Made by a program: the position numbers and the translations under genes
Notes under the pieces: generated by a model
What the model saw: only the letters and a program-made list of their open reading frames with translations
Databases searched by the model: none
What the model was told of the DNA's origin: nothing
In this document: one piece after another, positions 8,487 through 18,680 of the stretch
How positions within the stretch are numbered: position 1 is the stretch's first letter
How the letters are laid out: each line of letters starts with the position of its first letter
NCBI GenBank assembly: GCA_036401755.1
Contig: DASWUD010000092.1
Span: forward strand, 1-38,772
DNA length: 38,772 nucleotides
From: DASWUD01 sp036401755
Lineage (GTDB): Bacteria > Pseudomonadota > Gammaproteobacteria > Thiohalomonadales > Thiohalomonadaceae
Reading direction: 5' to 3'

Positions 8487-9008
8487 ATGACAGATACCCC
8501 CGAAGTGACGGCACCGGATGACCGCGCCCTGGCGGCCCTGGCCGAGGAAGTCGCCACGCTGTTGTGCGATCGCCAGCTGATGCTGGTCACCGCCGAGTCG
8601 TGCACCGGTGGCTGGATCGCCAAGTGCTGCACCGATCTGCCCGGCAGCTCCCACTGGTTCGAGCGCGGCTTCGTCACCTACACCAACGAGGCCAAGGCGG
8701 AGGAGCTCGGCGTGCTGGGGGAGACGCTGCAGGCCTACGGGGCGGTGAGCGAGGCGACGGTGGCGGAGATGGCCGCCGGTGCTTTACGCCAAAGCCGCGC
8801 CCAGGTGAGTGTTGCGGTGAGTGGTATCGCCGGGCCGGGCGGCGGGCGCCCGGACAAACCGGTGGGTACCGTCTGCTTCGGTTGGGCTGCACCGGGAAAG
8901 ACTCCCCTGACAAAGCGGCTCCATTTCCTGGGTGACCGGGAACAGATACGCCGTCAGGCGGTGGCCGAGGCGTTACGCGGGGTGATCGATGTCGTCTCCG
9001 CTGGCTGA
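8487..9008 (+). CDS. pncC: Nicotinamide-nucleotide amidase PncC (CinA C-terminal family), 173 aa
   Basis: Deamidates nicotinamide mononucleotide to nicotinate mononucleotide in NAD recycling. The protein is the stand-alone CinA C-terminal domain: VTAESCTGGWIA near residue 34 holds the catalytic Ser38 motif, FVTYTNEAK follows with the conserved tyrosine, and SGIAGPGGGRPDKPVGTV is the glycine-rich loop. Length agrees with E. coli PncC (about 165). It is the first gene of a run pncC-thpR-recA-recX; the next gene starts inside it (20-base overlap), suggesting translational coupling. The same pncC-recA neighbourhood occurs in many gammaproteobacteria. Confidence 0.95.
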   Translation: MTDTPEVTAPDDRALAALAEEVATLLCDRQLMLVTAESCTGGWIAKCCTDLPGSSHWFERGFVTYTNEAKAEELGVLGETLQAYGAVSEATVAEMAAGALRQSRAQVSVAVSGIAGPGGGRPDKPVGTVCFGWAAPGKTPLTKRLHFLGDREQIRRQAVAEALRGVIDVVSAG

Positions 9009-9537
9009 GCAAGGCGGGCTGCGCCTCTTCTTCGCCCTCTGGCCGGACGAGGCGGTACGCCTGGAGTTGGTGCGCATCAGCCGCCAACTGGCAGTGCCAC
9101 CGGGGGCCAAACGTGTGGTCCCCGACAACCTCCATCTGACGATGGCCTTCATCGGCACCCAGGGGCCGGAAGTGCAGGCGTGTCTGGAAGAGCAGGCAGC
9201 GCAGATCCAGCTTCAGCCCTTTTCCCTGACCTTCGACCAGCTTGGTTTCTTCGCCAAGCCGCAGGTGGTCTGGCTGGGTGACAGGAATCCACCGCAATCC
9301 CTGCTGCAGCTGGCCCAGGCCCTCAAGCAGGCTCAGCTCCGGTGTGGCCTGGAGCCTGAGACACGCCCCTTTCAGACCCACCTGACCCTGCTGCGCAAGG
9401 TCCGCCATCCGCCCGCACCGTTCCAGCCAGAACCCATCTCCTGGCCGGTGCAGGAGTTTGTGCTGGTGGCCTCCGAAACCCTGCCGGAAGGGGCTCAATA
9501 CCGCATCCTTCGCCGCTTTTCGCTGCACGGCGGCTGA
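8989..9537 (+). CDS. thpR: RNA 2',3'-cyclic phosphodiesterase ThpR (LigT), 182 aa
   Basis: Member of the 2H phosphoesterase superfamily that opens 2',3'-cyclic phosphates on RNA ends. The two diagnostic H-x-T motifs are seen: HLT at residues 49-51 within VPDNLHLTMAFIG and HLT at 131-133 within FQTHLTLLRK. The opening LRLFFALWPD is typical of the family. The ATG at 8989 overlaps the 3' end of pncC by 20 bases. No membrane or signal segments. Position between pncC and recA is conserved in related genomes, but its link to DNA repair is not established. Confidence 0.94.
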   Translation: MSSPLAEQGGLRLFFALWPDEAVRLELVRISRQLAVPPGAKRVVPDNLHLTMAFIGTQGPEVQACLEEQAAQIQLQPFSLTFDQLGFFAKPQVVWLGDRNPPQSLLQLAQALKQAQLRCGLEPETRPFQTHLTLLRKVRHPPAPFQPEPISWPVQEFVLVASETLPEGAQYRILRRFSLHGG

Positions 9538-9649
9538 ATCGGACCAACTCCACTAGGAAGCCCGGCGCCATCTATGAAATAATGGCCGCTTCGATTTTTT
9601 TCAGGACCATGGACGGGTCCGCAGCAAATCCACCACCAGGAGACAGACG

Positions 9650-10687
<1,038 letters not shown>

Positions 10688-10692
10688 CTTCG

Positions 10693-11157
10693 GTGGCGGA
10701 CGAGCTGACGCTGGTCCGCAAGGCGGCCTACACCCTCCTGGCGCGCCGCGAATATGGCCGCCAGGAGATGGTGAACAAACTGCTGGGCAAGGGCTTCGAC
10801 TCCGCGCTAATCGATAGCGTGGTGGAACTGCTGATGGCCGAACGGCTGCTCAGCGATGAGCGCTTCGTTGACGCCTTCGTGCGCAGCCGCTCCAATCGCG
10901 GTTATGGTCCGCGGCGCATCGAGGCGGAGCTGCGCGAGCGCGGTATCAGCGACGAGCTCTCCGATGAGCGCATCGCCGCAGGTCCCTCTGAAGAAGAGAC
11001 AGATTGGGTAGCACGCGCCGCAGAGGTGCGCTGCAAGAAATTTGGCGAGGAGCTGCCGAGCGATTTCCAGGAGCGCGCCAAGCAGATGCGCTATCTGGAG
11101 TATCGCGGCTTCACGCACGAGCAGATACGAAGAGTTTTCAAAGGTAATAACGATTAG
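10693..11157 (+). CDS. recX: Regulatory protein RecX, 154 aa
   Basis: Binds RecA filaments and limits their extension. Sequence shows the three-helix repeats of RecX: AAYTLLARREYGRQEM, LLMAERLLSDERFVDAFVRSR, the RGYGPRRIEAELRERGI signature and the C-terminal YRGFTHEQIRRVFK. GTG at 10693 is the start; it has no Shine-Dalgarno and lies only five bases behind the recA stop, so re-initiation after recA translation is likely and would keep RecX low. A strong terminator begins one base after the stop codon. Confidence 0.95.
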   Translation: MADELTLVRKAAYTLLARREYGRQEMVNKLLGKGFDSALIDSVVELLMAERLLSDERFVDAFVRSRSNRGYGPRRIEAELRERGISDELSDERIAAGPSEEETDWVARAAEVRCKKFGEELPSDFQERAKQMRYLEYRGFTHEQIRRVFKGNND

Positions 11158-11158
11158 T

Positions 11159-11182
11159 GGCGCCCAGAGGCGCCGTTTTTTT
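11159..11182 (+). terminator. Rho-independent terminator after recX, 13 bases before alaS
   Basis: Perfect GGCGCC-CAGA-GGCGCC hairpin (11159-11174) followed by G and seven T residues. It ends the recA-recX transcript. Because alaS starts at 11196, no promoter fits between it and alaS, so alaS transcription must read through this hairpin or start within recX, making it a possible attenuator. Confidence 0.88.
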
Positions 11183-11195
11183 GGAACAGGTGGCA

Positions 11196-13796
<2,601 letters not shown>

Positions 13797-13820
13797 ACAG
13801 CGTGAATCCTCTTTAATTCT

Positions 13821-13854
13821 GCCGCGATTTAGTGTTTAATCGCGGCCTTTATTT
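13821..13854 (+). terminator. Terminator between alaS and lysC
   Basis: GCCGCGATT and AATCGCGGC form a perfect 9-bp stem (13821-13829 with 13838-13846) around an 8-base loop, followed by the U-rich tail CTTTATTT. It terminates alaS. As with the alaS leader, the next start codon follows after only 11 bases, leaving no room for a separate promoter downstream. Confidence 0.8.
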
Positions 13855-13865
13855 GTCGAGCAATC

Positions 13866-15098
13866 ATGGCACTCATCGTACAAAAATATGGCGGCACCTC
13901 GGTCGGTAACGTAGAACGTATCGGCAAGGTGGCGGACAAGGTCAAGGGCTTCCGTGAGCAGGGGCACGACGTGGTCGTTGTCGTCTCGGCCATGAGCGGT
14001 GAGACCAACCGTCTCATCGAGCTGGCCAAGGCGATGGATCCCAAACCCGATCCACGCGAGCTGGATGTGATCATGGCCACCGGTGAACAGGTGACCATCG
14101 GCCTGCTGGCCATTGCGCTCAAGCAGCGCGGCGTCGATGCCCGCTCTTACACCGGCGCGCAGGTACGCATTCTGACTGACGACGCCTTCAACAAGGCGCG
14201 TATCCTCGACATCGACGAACACCGCATGCGCGACGACCTTAAGCAGGGGCGCGTCGTCGTGGTGGCCGGTTTCCAGGGTGTCGACGAGCAGGGCAACCTC
14301 ACCACCCTGGGCCGCGGCGGTTCCGACACCACCGGCGTGGCACTGGCGGCGGCGCTCAAGGCCGACGAGTGCCAGATCTACACCGACGTCGATGGCGTCT
14401 ACACCACCGACCCGCGCGTCGTTCCCGAAGCGCGCCGCCTCGATCGCATCACCTTCGAGGAGATGCTGGAGCTGGCGAGCCTCGGTTCCAAGGTTTTGCA
14501 GATTCGCTCGGTGGAGTTCGCCGGCAAGTACAATGTTCCGCTGCGGGTGCTTCACTCCTTCCAGGACGGCCCCGGCACACTGATCACCTACGAGGAAGAT
14601 GGAATGGAAGAGCCGCTGATTTCCGGTATCGCCTTTAACCGTGACGAGGCGAAACTGACCATGCTCGGAGTGCCCGACCAACCCGGCGTGGCCTACCGCA
14701 TCCTCGGCCCGATCGGCCAGGCCAACATCGAAGTGGACATGATCGTCCAGAACGTGGGCGCCGATGGCACTACCGATTTTACCTTCACCGTGCATCGCAA
14801 CGATTTCGACAAGGCCATGGCGATCTTGCAGAAGAATGCCAAGGAGCTCGGAGCGCGCGAGGTGAATGGCGATGGCAAGATTGTGAAGATCTCACTCGTA
14901 GGCGTCGGCATGCGCTCCCATGCCGGAATCGCCAGCTCCATGTTCCAGGCACTCGCCAAGGAAGGGATTAATATCAAGATGATTTCCACCTCCGAAATCA
15001 AGATTTCGGTGGTGGTCGATGAGAAATACCTGGAGTTGGGGGTGCGCGCCCTTCATTCCGCCTTTGGCCTCGACCAGCAACCGGCCGTCTCGGCGTGA
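13866..15098 (+). CDS. lysC: Aspartate kinase LysC, 410 aa
   Basis: Phosphorylates aspartate, the first step to lysine, threonine, methionine and diaminopimelate. The kinase domain starts with LIVQKYGGTSVGN (K7, GGT 9-11) and includes VVVVSAMSGETNRL and GRGGSDTTGVALAA. Two ACT domains follow (about residues 265-410; FTFTVHRNDF and VGVGMRSHAGIASSMFQAL), indicating feedback control by amino acids. The alpha/beta type of this 410-aa enzyme often has an internal start for the regulatory subunit; the ATG within EEDGMEEPLISGIAF near residue 246 is a candidate. Only a weak GAG precedes the start codon. It is flanked by alaS and csrA. Confidence 0.97.
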   Translation: MALIVQKYGGTSVGNVERIGKVADKVKGFREQGHDVVVVVSAMSGETNRLIELAKAMDPKPDPRELDVIMATGEQVTIGLLAIALKQRGVDARSYTGAQVRILTDDAFNKARILDIDEHRMRDDLKQGRVVVVAGFQGVDEQGNLTTLGRGGSDTTGVALAAALKADECQIYTDVDGVYTTDPRVVPEARRLDRITFEEMLELASLGSKVLQIRSVEFAGKYNVPLRVLHSFQDGPGTLITYEEDGMEEPLISGIAFNRDEAKLTMLGVPDQPGVAYRILGPIGQANIEVDMIVQNVGADGTTDFTFTVHRNDFDKAMAILQKNAKELGAREVNGDGKIVKISLVGVGMRSHAGIASSMFQALAKEGINIKMISTSEIKISVVVDEKYLELGVRALHSAFGLDQQPAVSA

Positions 15099-15104
15099 TA
15101 GAAC

Positions 15105-15128
15105 CGGCGGTTGAGTTTTCAACCGCCG
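15105..15128 (+). terminator. Strong hairpin after lysC without a U-tract
   Basis: CGGCGGTTGA and TCAACCGCCG pair as a perfect 10-bp stem with a 4-base GTTT loop, starting six bases after the lysC stop codon. No T run follows, so it may protect the 3' end or pause RNA polymerase rather than terminate by itself. Confidence 0.5.
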
Positions 15129-15140
15129 AGCCCAACTATT

Positions 15141-15183
15141 AGACCAACTGCCAACGAGGGTTTGCCTCGGTTGGTCTATACTC
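15141..15183 (+). promoter_or_regulatory. csrA promoter region: sigma-S-like -10 overlapped by an inverted repeat
   Basis: TCTATACTCA (15175-15184) is a good -10 with TATACT at 15177-15182 and resembles the extended sigma-S -10 (KCTAYRCTTAA). No -35 TTGACA-like box is seen at 16-18 bases. The arms AGACCAAC (15141-15148) and GTTGGTCT (15171-15178), with inner CGAGG/CCTCG arms, form an inverted repeat whose right arm runs into the -10. It could be an operator or an RNA hairpin in read-through lysC transcripts. Confidence 0.45.
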
Positions 15184-15216
15184 ATCGTGACCTAAACGGA
15201 CATCCCCCCCTGGTTG

Positions 15217-15238
15217 TTCATGTGGGCACAAACATGAA
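15217..15238 (+). other. csrA leader hairpin
   Basis: TTCATGT (15217-15223) and ACATGAA (15232-15238) form a perfect 7-bp stem in the csrA leader, ending about 12 bases before the GGAG Shine-Dalgarno. The leader also contains GGA at 15198, 15241 and within the Shine-Dalgarno at 15251, the arrangement expected for CsrA repression of its own translation. Confidence 0.5.
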
Positions 15239-15262
15239 TTGGAAGAACAAGGAGATATTGAA

Positions 15263-15448
15263 ATGTTGATTTTGACCCGTCGGGTTGGCGAGACTCTGGT
15301 GATCGGTGACGAAGTGACCGTGACGGTGCTCGGCATCAAGGGTAACCAGGTTCGCATCGGCGTCAACGCTCCCAAGGATGTCTCAGTGCATCGCGAAGAG
15401 ATCTACGAACGCATTCAGCGCGAAAAACAGGGCGACATCGAGTCCTGA
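15263..15448 (+). CDS. csrA: Carbon storage regulator CsrA (RsmA), 61 aa
   Basis: Dimeric RNA-binding protein that binds GGA hairpins in mRNA leaders to repress translation or alter stability. The sequence MLILTRRVGETLVIGDEV is nearly identical across gammaproteobacteria; it keeps Leu4 and the RNA-contacting Arg44-equivalent in VSVHREEIYERI. The ATG at 15263 has AAGGAG eight bases upstream. An in-frame earlier start would be non-standard. It is located between lysC and tRNA-Ser exactly as in Pseudomonas and is the expected target of the GGA-rich RNA at 2247. Confidence 0.99.
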   Translation: MLILTRRVGETLVIGDEVTVTVLGIKGNQVRIGVNAPKDVSVHREEIYERIQREKQGDIES

Positions 15449-15464
15449 TCTCTATTTATTTCCC

Positions 15465-15493
15465 TTTACGTCTGTGTGCAAGGCGGGTATCCT
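15465..15493 (+). promoter_or_regulatory. Promoter of tRNA-Ser
   Basis: TTTACG (15465-15470), 17-base spacer, TATCCT (15488-15493). Four of six matches in each box at ideal spacing, with a G/C-rich discriminator, giving a start about eight bases before the mature tRNA. Confidence 0.5.
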
Positions 15494-15507
15494 TGCGCAC
15501 GTATTTT

Positions 15508-15598
15508 GGAGAGGTGGCCGAGAGGCCGAAGGCACACCCCTGCTAAGGGTGCATACGCCAAAAGCGTATCGAGGGTTCGAATCCCTCCCTCTCCGCCA
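15508..15598 (+). tRNA. tRNA-Ser (anticodon GCT)
   Basis: A 91-nt class II tRNA with acceptor GGAGAGG paired to CCTCTCC, discriminator G and encoded CCA. The anticodon loop reads CTGCTAA, giving GCT (codons AGC/AGU). The long variable arm ATACGCCAAAAGCGTAT is typical of serine tRNAs, and the T arm is GAGGGTTCGAATCCCTC. Confidence 0.97.
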
Positions 15599-15774
15599 TA
15601 AACAGGTAGTACGCAACGCGGTGATTGAAGTCACGCGCAAGTGAACGGAAGGATTCGAACCCTCGATATTCAGTCAGCTGGGTTCGACAAAACGGCACAG
15701 CCGTTTTGAACGGCCGCAGGCCGGCCCGCAGGGCGAGCCCCCCTAGGGGCGACGTAATCCCTCCCTCTCCGCCA
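15580..15774 (+). repeat. tRNA-Ser-derived repeat cassette (19-bp direct repeat, 18-bp inverted T-arm copy)
   Basis: The last 19 bases of tRNA-Ser (15580-15598, AATCCCTCCCTCTCCGCCA) recur exactly at 15756-15774. Between them, 15651-15668 is an exact 18-base reverse complement of the tRNA T arm at 15567-15584. A further perfect hairpin, CAAAACGGC-ACA-GCCGTTTTG, spans 15688-15708, followed by a GC-rich stretch. There is no integrase or other gene in the cassette, which is only about 175 bases. It looks like a small tRNA-targeted repeat element or a remnant of site-specific integration. Confidence 0.75.
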
Positions 15775-15797
15775 CACAATGGGAAGCAGGATGCTTC

Positions 15798-15826
15798 TTG
15801 ACAGAATGGAAGCGCATCTGGATAAT
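15798..15826 (+). promoter_or_regulatory. Promoter of tRNA-Arg(ACG)
   Basis: Consensus TTGACA (15798-15803), exactly 17 bases, GATAAT (15821-15826). The following GCGCGCTC is the G/C-rich discriminator typical of stringently controlled stable-RNA promoters. The predicted start is about ten bases before the tRNA. Confidence 0.85.
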
Positions 15827-15842
15827 GCGCGCTCTCTTTTAA

Positions 15843-15919
15843 GCGCCCGTAGCTCAGCTGGATAGAGTACCTGGCTACGAACCAGGTGGTCGGGAGTTCG
15901 AATCTCTCCGGGCGCGCCA
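15843..15919 (+). tRNA. tRNA-Arg (anticodon ACG)
   Basis: 77 nt with acceptor GCGCCCG/CGGGCGC, discriminator G and encoded CCA. The anticodon stem CCTGG/CCAGG encloses CTACGAA, giving ACG (A34 expected to be edited to inosine to read CGU/CGC/CGA). Follows tRNA-Ser as in other gammaproteobacterial csrA regions. Confidence 0.97.
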
Positions 15920-15935
15920 CATGAAGCAAGTCGAG

Positions 15936-15969
15936 AACGGGTTAGTGCAGAGATGCCTAACCCGTTTTT
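15936..15969 (+). terminator. Terminator after tRNA-Arg(ACG)
   Basis: AACGGGTTAG (15936-15945) pairs with CTAACCCGTT (15957-15966), followed by further T residues (five Ts at 15965-15969). An inner GCA/TGC extends the stem. Confidence 0.88.
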
Positions 15970-16164
15970 CGTTTCAGCAGGGCACGTCCCTCCTTCTGTT
16001 CCTCATCAAATGGTCTTCTTTCCGCTTCAGAGAGTGTTGTGTGATGCCGACATATCCTCTCCCTGCATGGGAACGATGTGAAGTCTCTTGCTTGTGCCGA
16101 TGATGCTATCCGCTCATCAACGCTTGCTGTACCACCGAGGGTTACCCGATTTTGATTAGCACGT

Positions 16165-18600
16165 TTAACTGCTTTGCCCTGACGGGGCAGGCGGCTGGTA
16201 GGCACTGATACGGATCTCCGCTACCAGAGGAAGATGATCAGAGGCGATGCGCGCCAGTTCCGAATTGGGCACTTCGATGGCTGCCACTTCAAGCCCGGGG
16301 CTGACAAAGATGTGGTCAATACGAAAGGTGGGGAAGCGGGTAGGGAAAGTACTTAGGGGAATAGGGTTGGGTGACTGGGTTTGAGCGTCTTTGAGCTGTG
16401 CCCCGAGTCGACGACACACCGGCGATGAAGGTAGTGCGTTGAGGTCACCGCACAGAATCACCGGTGCCCGGCACTGTTCGTTAGCCAGCCACTCGCTGCC
16501 GAGCAGTGCTTCGACCTGGGCGGCGCGCTCGCGCTGGTCGAGACCCAGATGGGTATTGATGATCTGAACCTCCCTGCCGTACAGGTCGATGGCCAGCCAG
16601 AGCACCCCGCGAGGTTCAAGGCGTGGCTTGTCGGTGAGCCCTGGCAGGGGGCCGGCCTTGATCAGACGATGCGGCAGGTGGGTGAGGATGGCATCCCCGT
16701 AGCGTTCTTCCTCCAGGTGAATGGCCGGATGGAAATGAAAATCCATATTCAGGTATCGGGCGATCAAGTGCGCCTGGTCCATGCCGAAGCTGCGTGCCCG
16801 TCCCACATCCAGTTCCTGCAGTGCCACCACATCGGGTCGGGCACGGGCAATCACCCGGGCGATGCGTTTGGCATCGAGCTTGCCGTCCATGCCAACGCAG
16901 CTGTGCACGTTGTAGGTCATGATGCGCAGGGTATCCGTCTGCGTGGTAGTGCTGGCCGGCAGGGCGCTCAGGTGATGGGGATCTGTGGCTCGCAGATGCT
17001 GCTGCGCCGCTTTGCGCAGATCGCCGGGACGTAAATAGGCGTGTTGGCGCGCCGCCAGTGGCGCATCCTGGGGCAGCAGGGCGAAGCCACTGGTCTCTTC
17101 CGGCGAGGCGCCGGCGTGTGAGCCATTCTCCACGGCGAAGGTCAGCGGCGAGACCCCTTCACGCCAGCCGAGTACCATGATGTCGCCGGAGTCTGCGTGT
17201 TGGCAGAGACGGACCAGATCTTCGCCAATCGACGCGAGAAATGGATGCTGCGCACCGAACAGCGCGGCCCGCTCCTGGGGCAGACAAAACCGGCCAGCAT
17301 CGGTGACGGCATACACTGCCCCTGTGGAGTCCGCAGTGAGCACGACAGGAACCCTGTGCGTCGATGCCAACTCACGGACAATGAACTGGCGATCTTCACC
17401 GCTCACCCCCGAGGGCAGATAGATATGGCCCACCGGCCCAAGGGCGGCAATCATCGGATGCTGTTCGTCCGCTTCCTCACCATTTACGCCGAGCACCGAG
17501 AACAGGCGCTGGATTTTTTTGCCGCCAAGGAGGCGGGCCCGCTGTGTCTGGATGCCCGTCACGCCGCGAACAGGGGCTTTGGGTATGGCGGCGCCAGATT
17601 TTTGAAACGCTGCACTTACGGCCTCCTCCAGGGTATAGCCCTGGAAGCGGGCGTAGGGGGTGGCAGCGGCTTGTCCATGATCGGAATAGATCCATACCTC
17701 ATAGTGCCGCCAGGCTGCACGGTTGGCAGCGCGCCACAAACGTGCGATGGCGTCGTCGATACCTTTCAACGTCCAATGGGCAAACAGCGATTGCGGACCG
17801 CGGCGATGCGACTGTTCGTCATAGCCGAGGAGGTTGATGTGGATGATGGGCAGGCCGCGGCTGATATCGATCTTGCCACCGATCACGCACAGTTCGCGCA
17901 GCAGGATGGAGATGGCAACCCGCGTCGGAATAAACTTCAGCTCCTTGAAGAATTCAAAACCATCGAAAAGGCCGCGTACAAAATCGACCACTGCCAGACC
18001 CAACTCTATTAACAGCAGAATGGCGACGCGCAGAAAACTGTAGAAATTACTGATCAGAAACGCCAGCAACACCAGGGGGTTGGCTGCATAGAGCGTTGGT
18101 CCCCATCCCATCGATGAGGGACAAAAATGGGATTCTGCTGCCCCGCCGGAAAAATGGTCCAAGTAGGCACTGCCACCCACCAACAGCGCCTCATTGCCGT
18201 TACCGGAGTGCTGCGCCTCGATGCGCGCAGCGGCGTCCGGTTCTATCATGCGAACAATCCGGCCCGATTCATGGTCCCGAAAGGAGAAGGCGGGGACTGC
18301 GCATTTAACGCCGTAGAAGAGTTCGGCCTGCACCGCGGGGGTAGTTGATGGCAAGCCCGAGTAGTGGGTGTGGAGCTGGTAGTGCTCGTGTTTGAGCAGG
18401 CGTCGCAGGAAGGGCATTTCACCGCGCTCCAGGGCGCGTTCGAGCTGCGGCCGCGAGAGTCCGTCGATCTGGAGCATGATCAGCCCGGGCCGGGTCGGTG
18501 CCCCTTCCGAGACGGGCAGATGCAGCAGGCGCGCCAGCCAGACACTACGACTGAGGTTGCGGCGTACGCGCCGGACAAAGCTTTCGATACGACTGAGCAT
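16165..18600 (-). CDS. Two-domain phosphoesterase: alkaline-phosphatase-superfamily domain fused to EEP domain, 811 aa
   Basis: Residues about 38-500 form an alkaline phosphatase/type I phosphodiesterase-like domain: LQIDG supplies metal ligand Asp46, STTP supplies a probable Thr86/87 nucleophile, GYDEQSH gives Asp261/His265, YSDHG gives Asp307/His308 and NGSH gives His495, so the two-metal set looks complete. Residues about 172-206 are strongly hydrophobic and may form a membrane hairpin inserted in this domain. Residues about 557-797 are an endonuclease/exonuclease/phosphatase domain with Asn564, Glu596, His684, Asp719-x-Asn721, Asp762 and Asp788-His789, again a full catalytic set. The start ATG at 18600 follows the glycosyltransferase by 80 bases. 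Substrate is unknown; operon context suggests phospholipid or glycoconjugate headgroups rather than DNA. Confidence 0.85.
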   Translation of the reverse strand: MLSRIESFVRRVRRNLSRSVWLARLLHLPVSEGAPTRPGLIMLQIDGLSRPQLERALERGEMPFLRRLLKHEHYQLHTHYSGLPSTTPAVQAELFYGVKCAVPAFSFRDHESGRIVRMIEPDAAARIEAQHSGNGNEALLVGGSAYLDHFSGGAAESHFCPSSMGWGPTLYAANPLVLLAFLISNFYSFLRVAILLLIELGLAVVDFVRGLFDGFEFFKELKFIPTRVAISILLRELCVIGGKIDISRGLPIIHINLLGYDEQSHRRGPQSLFAHWTLKGIDDAIARLWRAANRAAWRHYEVWIYSDHGQAAATPYARFQGYTLEEAVSAAFQKSGAAIPKAPVRGVTGIQTQRARLLGGKKIQRLFSVLGVNGEEADEQHPMIAALGPVGHIYLPSGVSGEDRQFIVRELASTHRVPVVLTADSTGAVYAVTDAGRFCLPQERAALFGAQHPFLASIGEDLVRLCQHADSGDIMVLGWREGVSPLTFAVENGSHAGASPEETSGFALLPQDAPLAARQHAYLRPGDLRKAAQQHLRATDPHHLSALPASTTTQTDTLRIMTYNVHSCVGMDGKLDAKRIARVIARARPDVVALQELDVGRARSFGMDQAHLIARYLNMDFHFHPAIHLEEERYGDAILTHLPHRLIKAGPLPGLTDKPRLEPRGVLWLAIDLYGREVQIINTHLGLDQRERAAQVEALLGSEWLANEQCRAPVILCGDLNALPSSPVCRRLGAQLKDAQTQSPNPIPLSTFPTRFPTFRIDHIFVSPGLEVAAIEVPNSELARIASDHLPLVAEIRISAYQPPAPSGQSS

Positions 18601-18680
18601 GACCTAATCCACTCGATTCCACGCGAGAGGGCGCCATGCAGGCGAACCGTTCCCCCCAATGCTCTCAAGCCGTGCGCGCT

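Noticed and set aside
15580..15774. Classical genomic island attL/attR at tRNA-Ser
   Set aside because: The repeats enclose only about 160 bases with no integrase or cargo, so a full island is not present; kept only as a repeat cassette.
15543..15929. 128-codon minus-strand frame and similar frames across the tRNA genes
   Set aside because: They are antisense to tRNA-Ser and tRNA-Arg; peptides like GFEPS are a known artefact of antisense tRNA translation.
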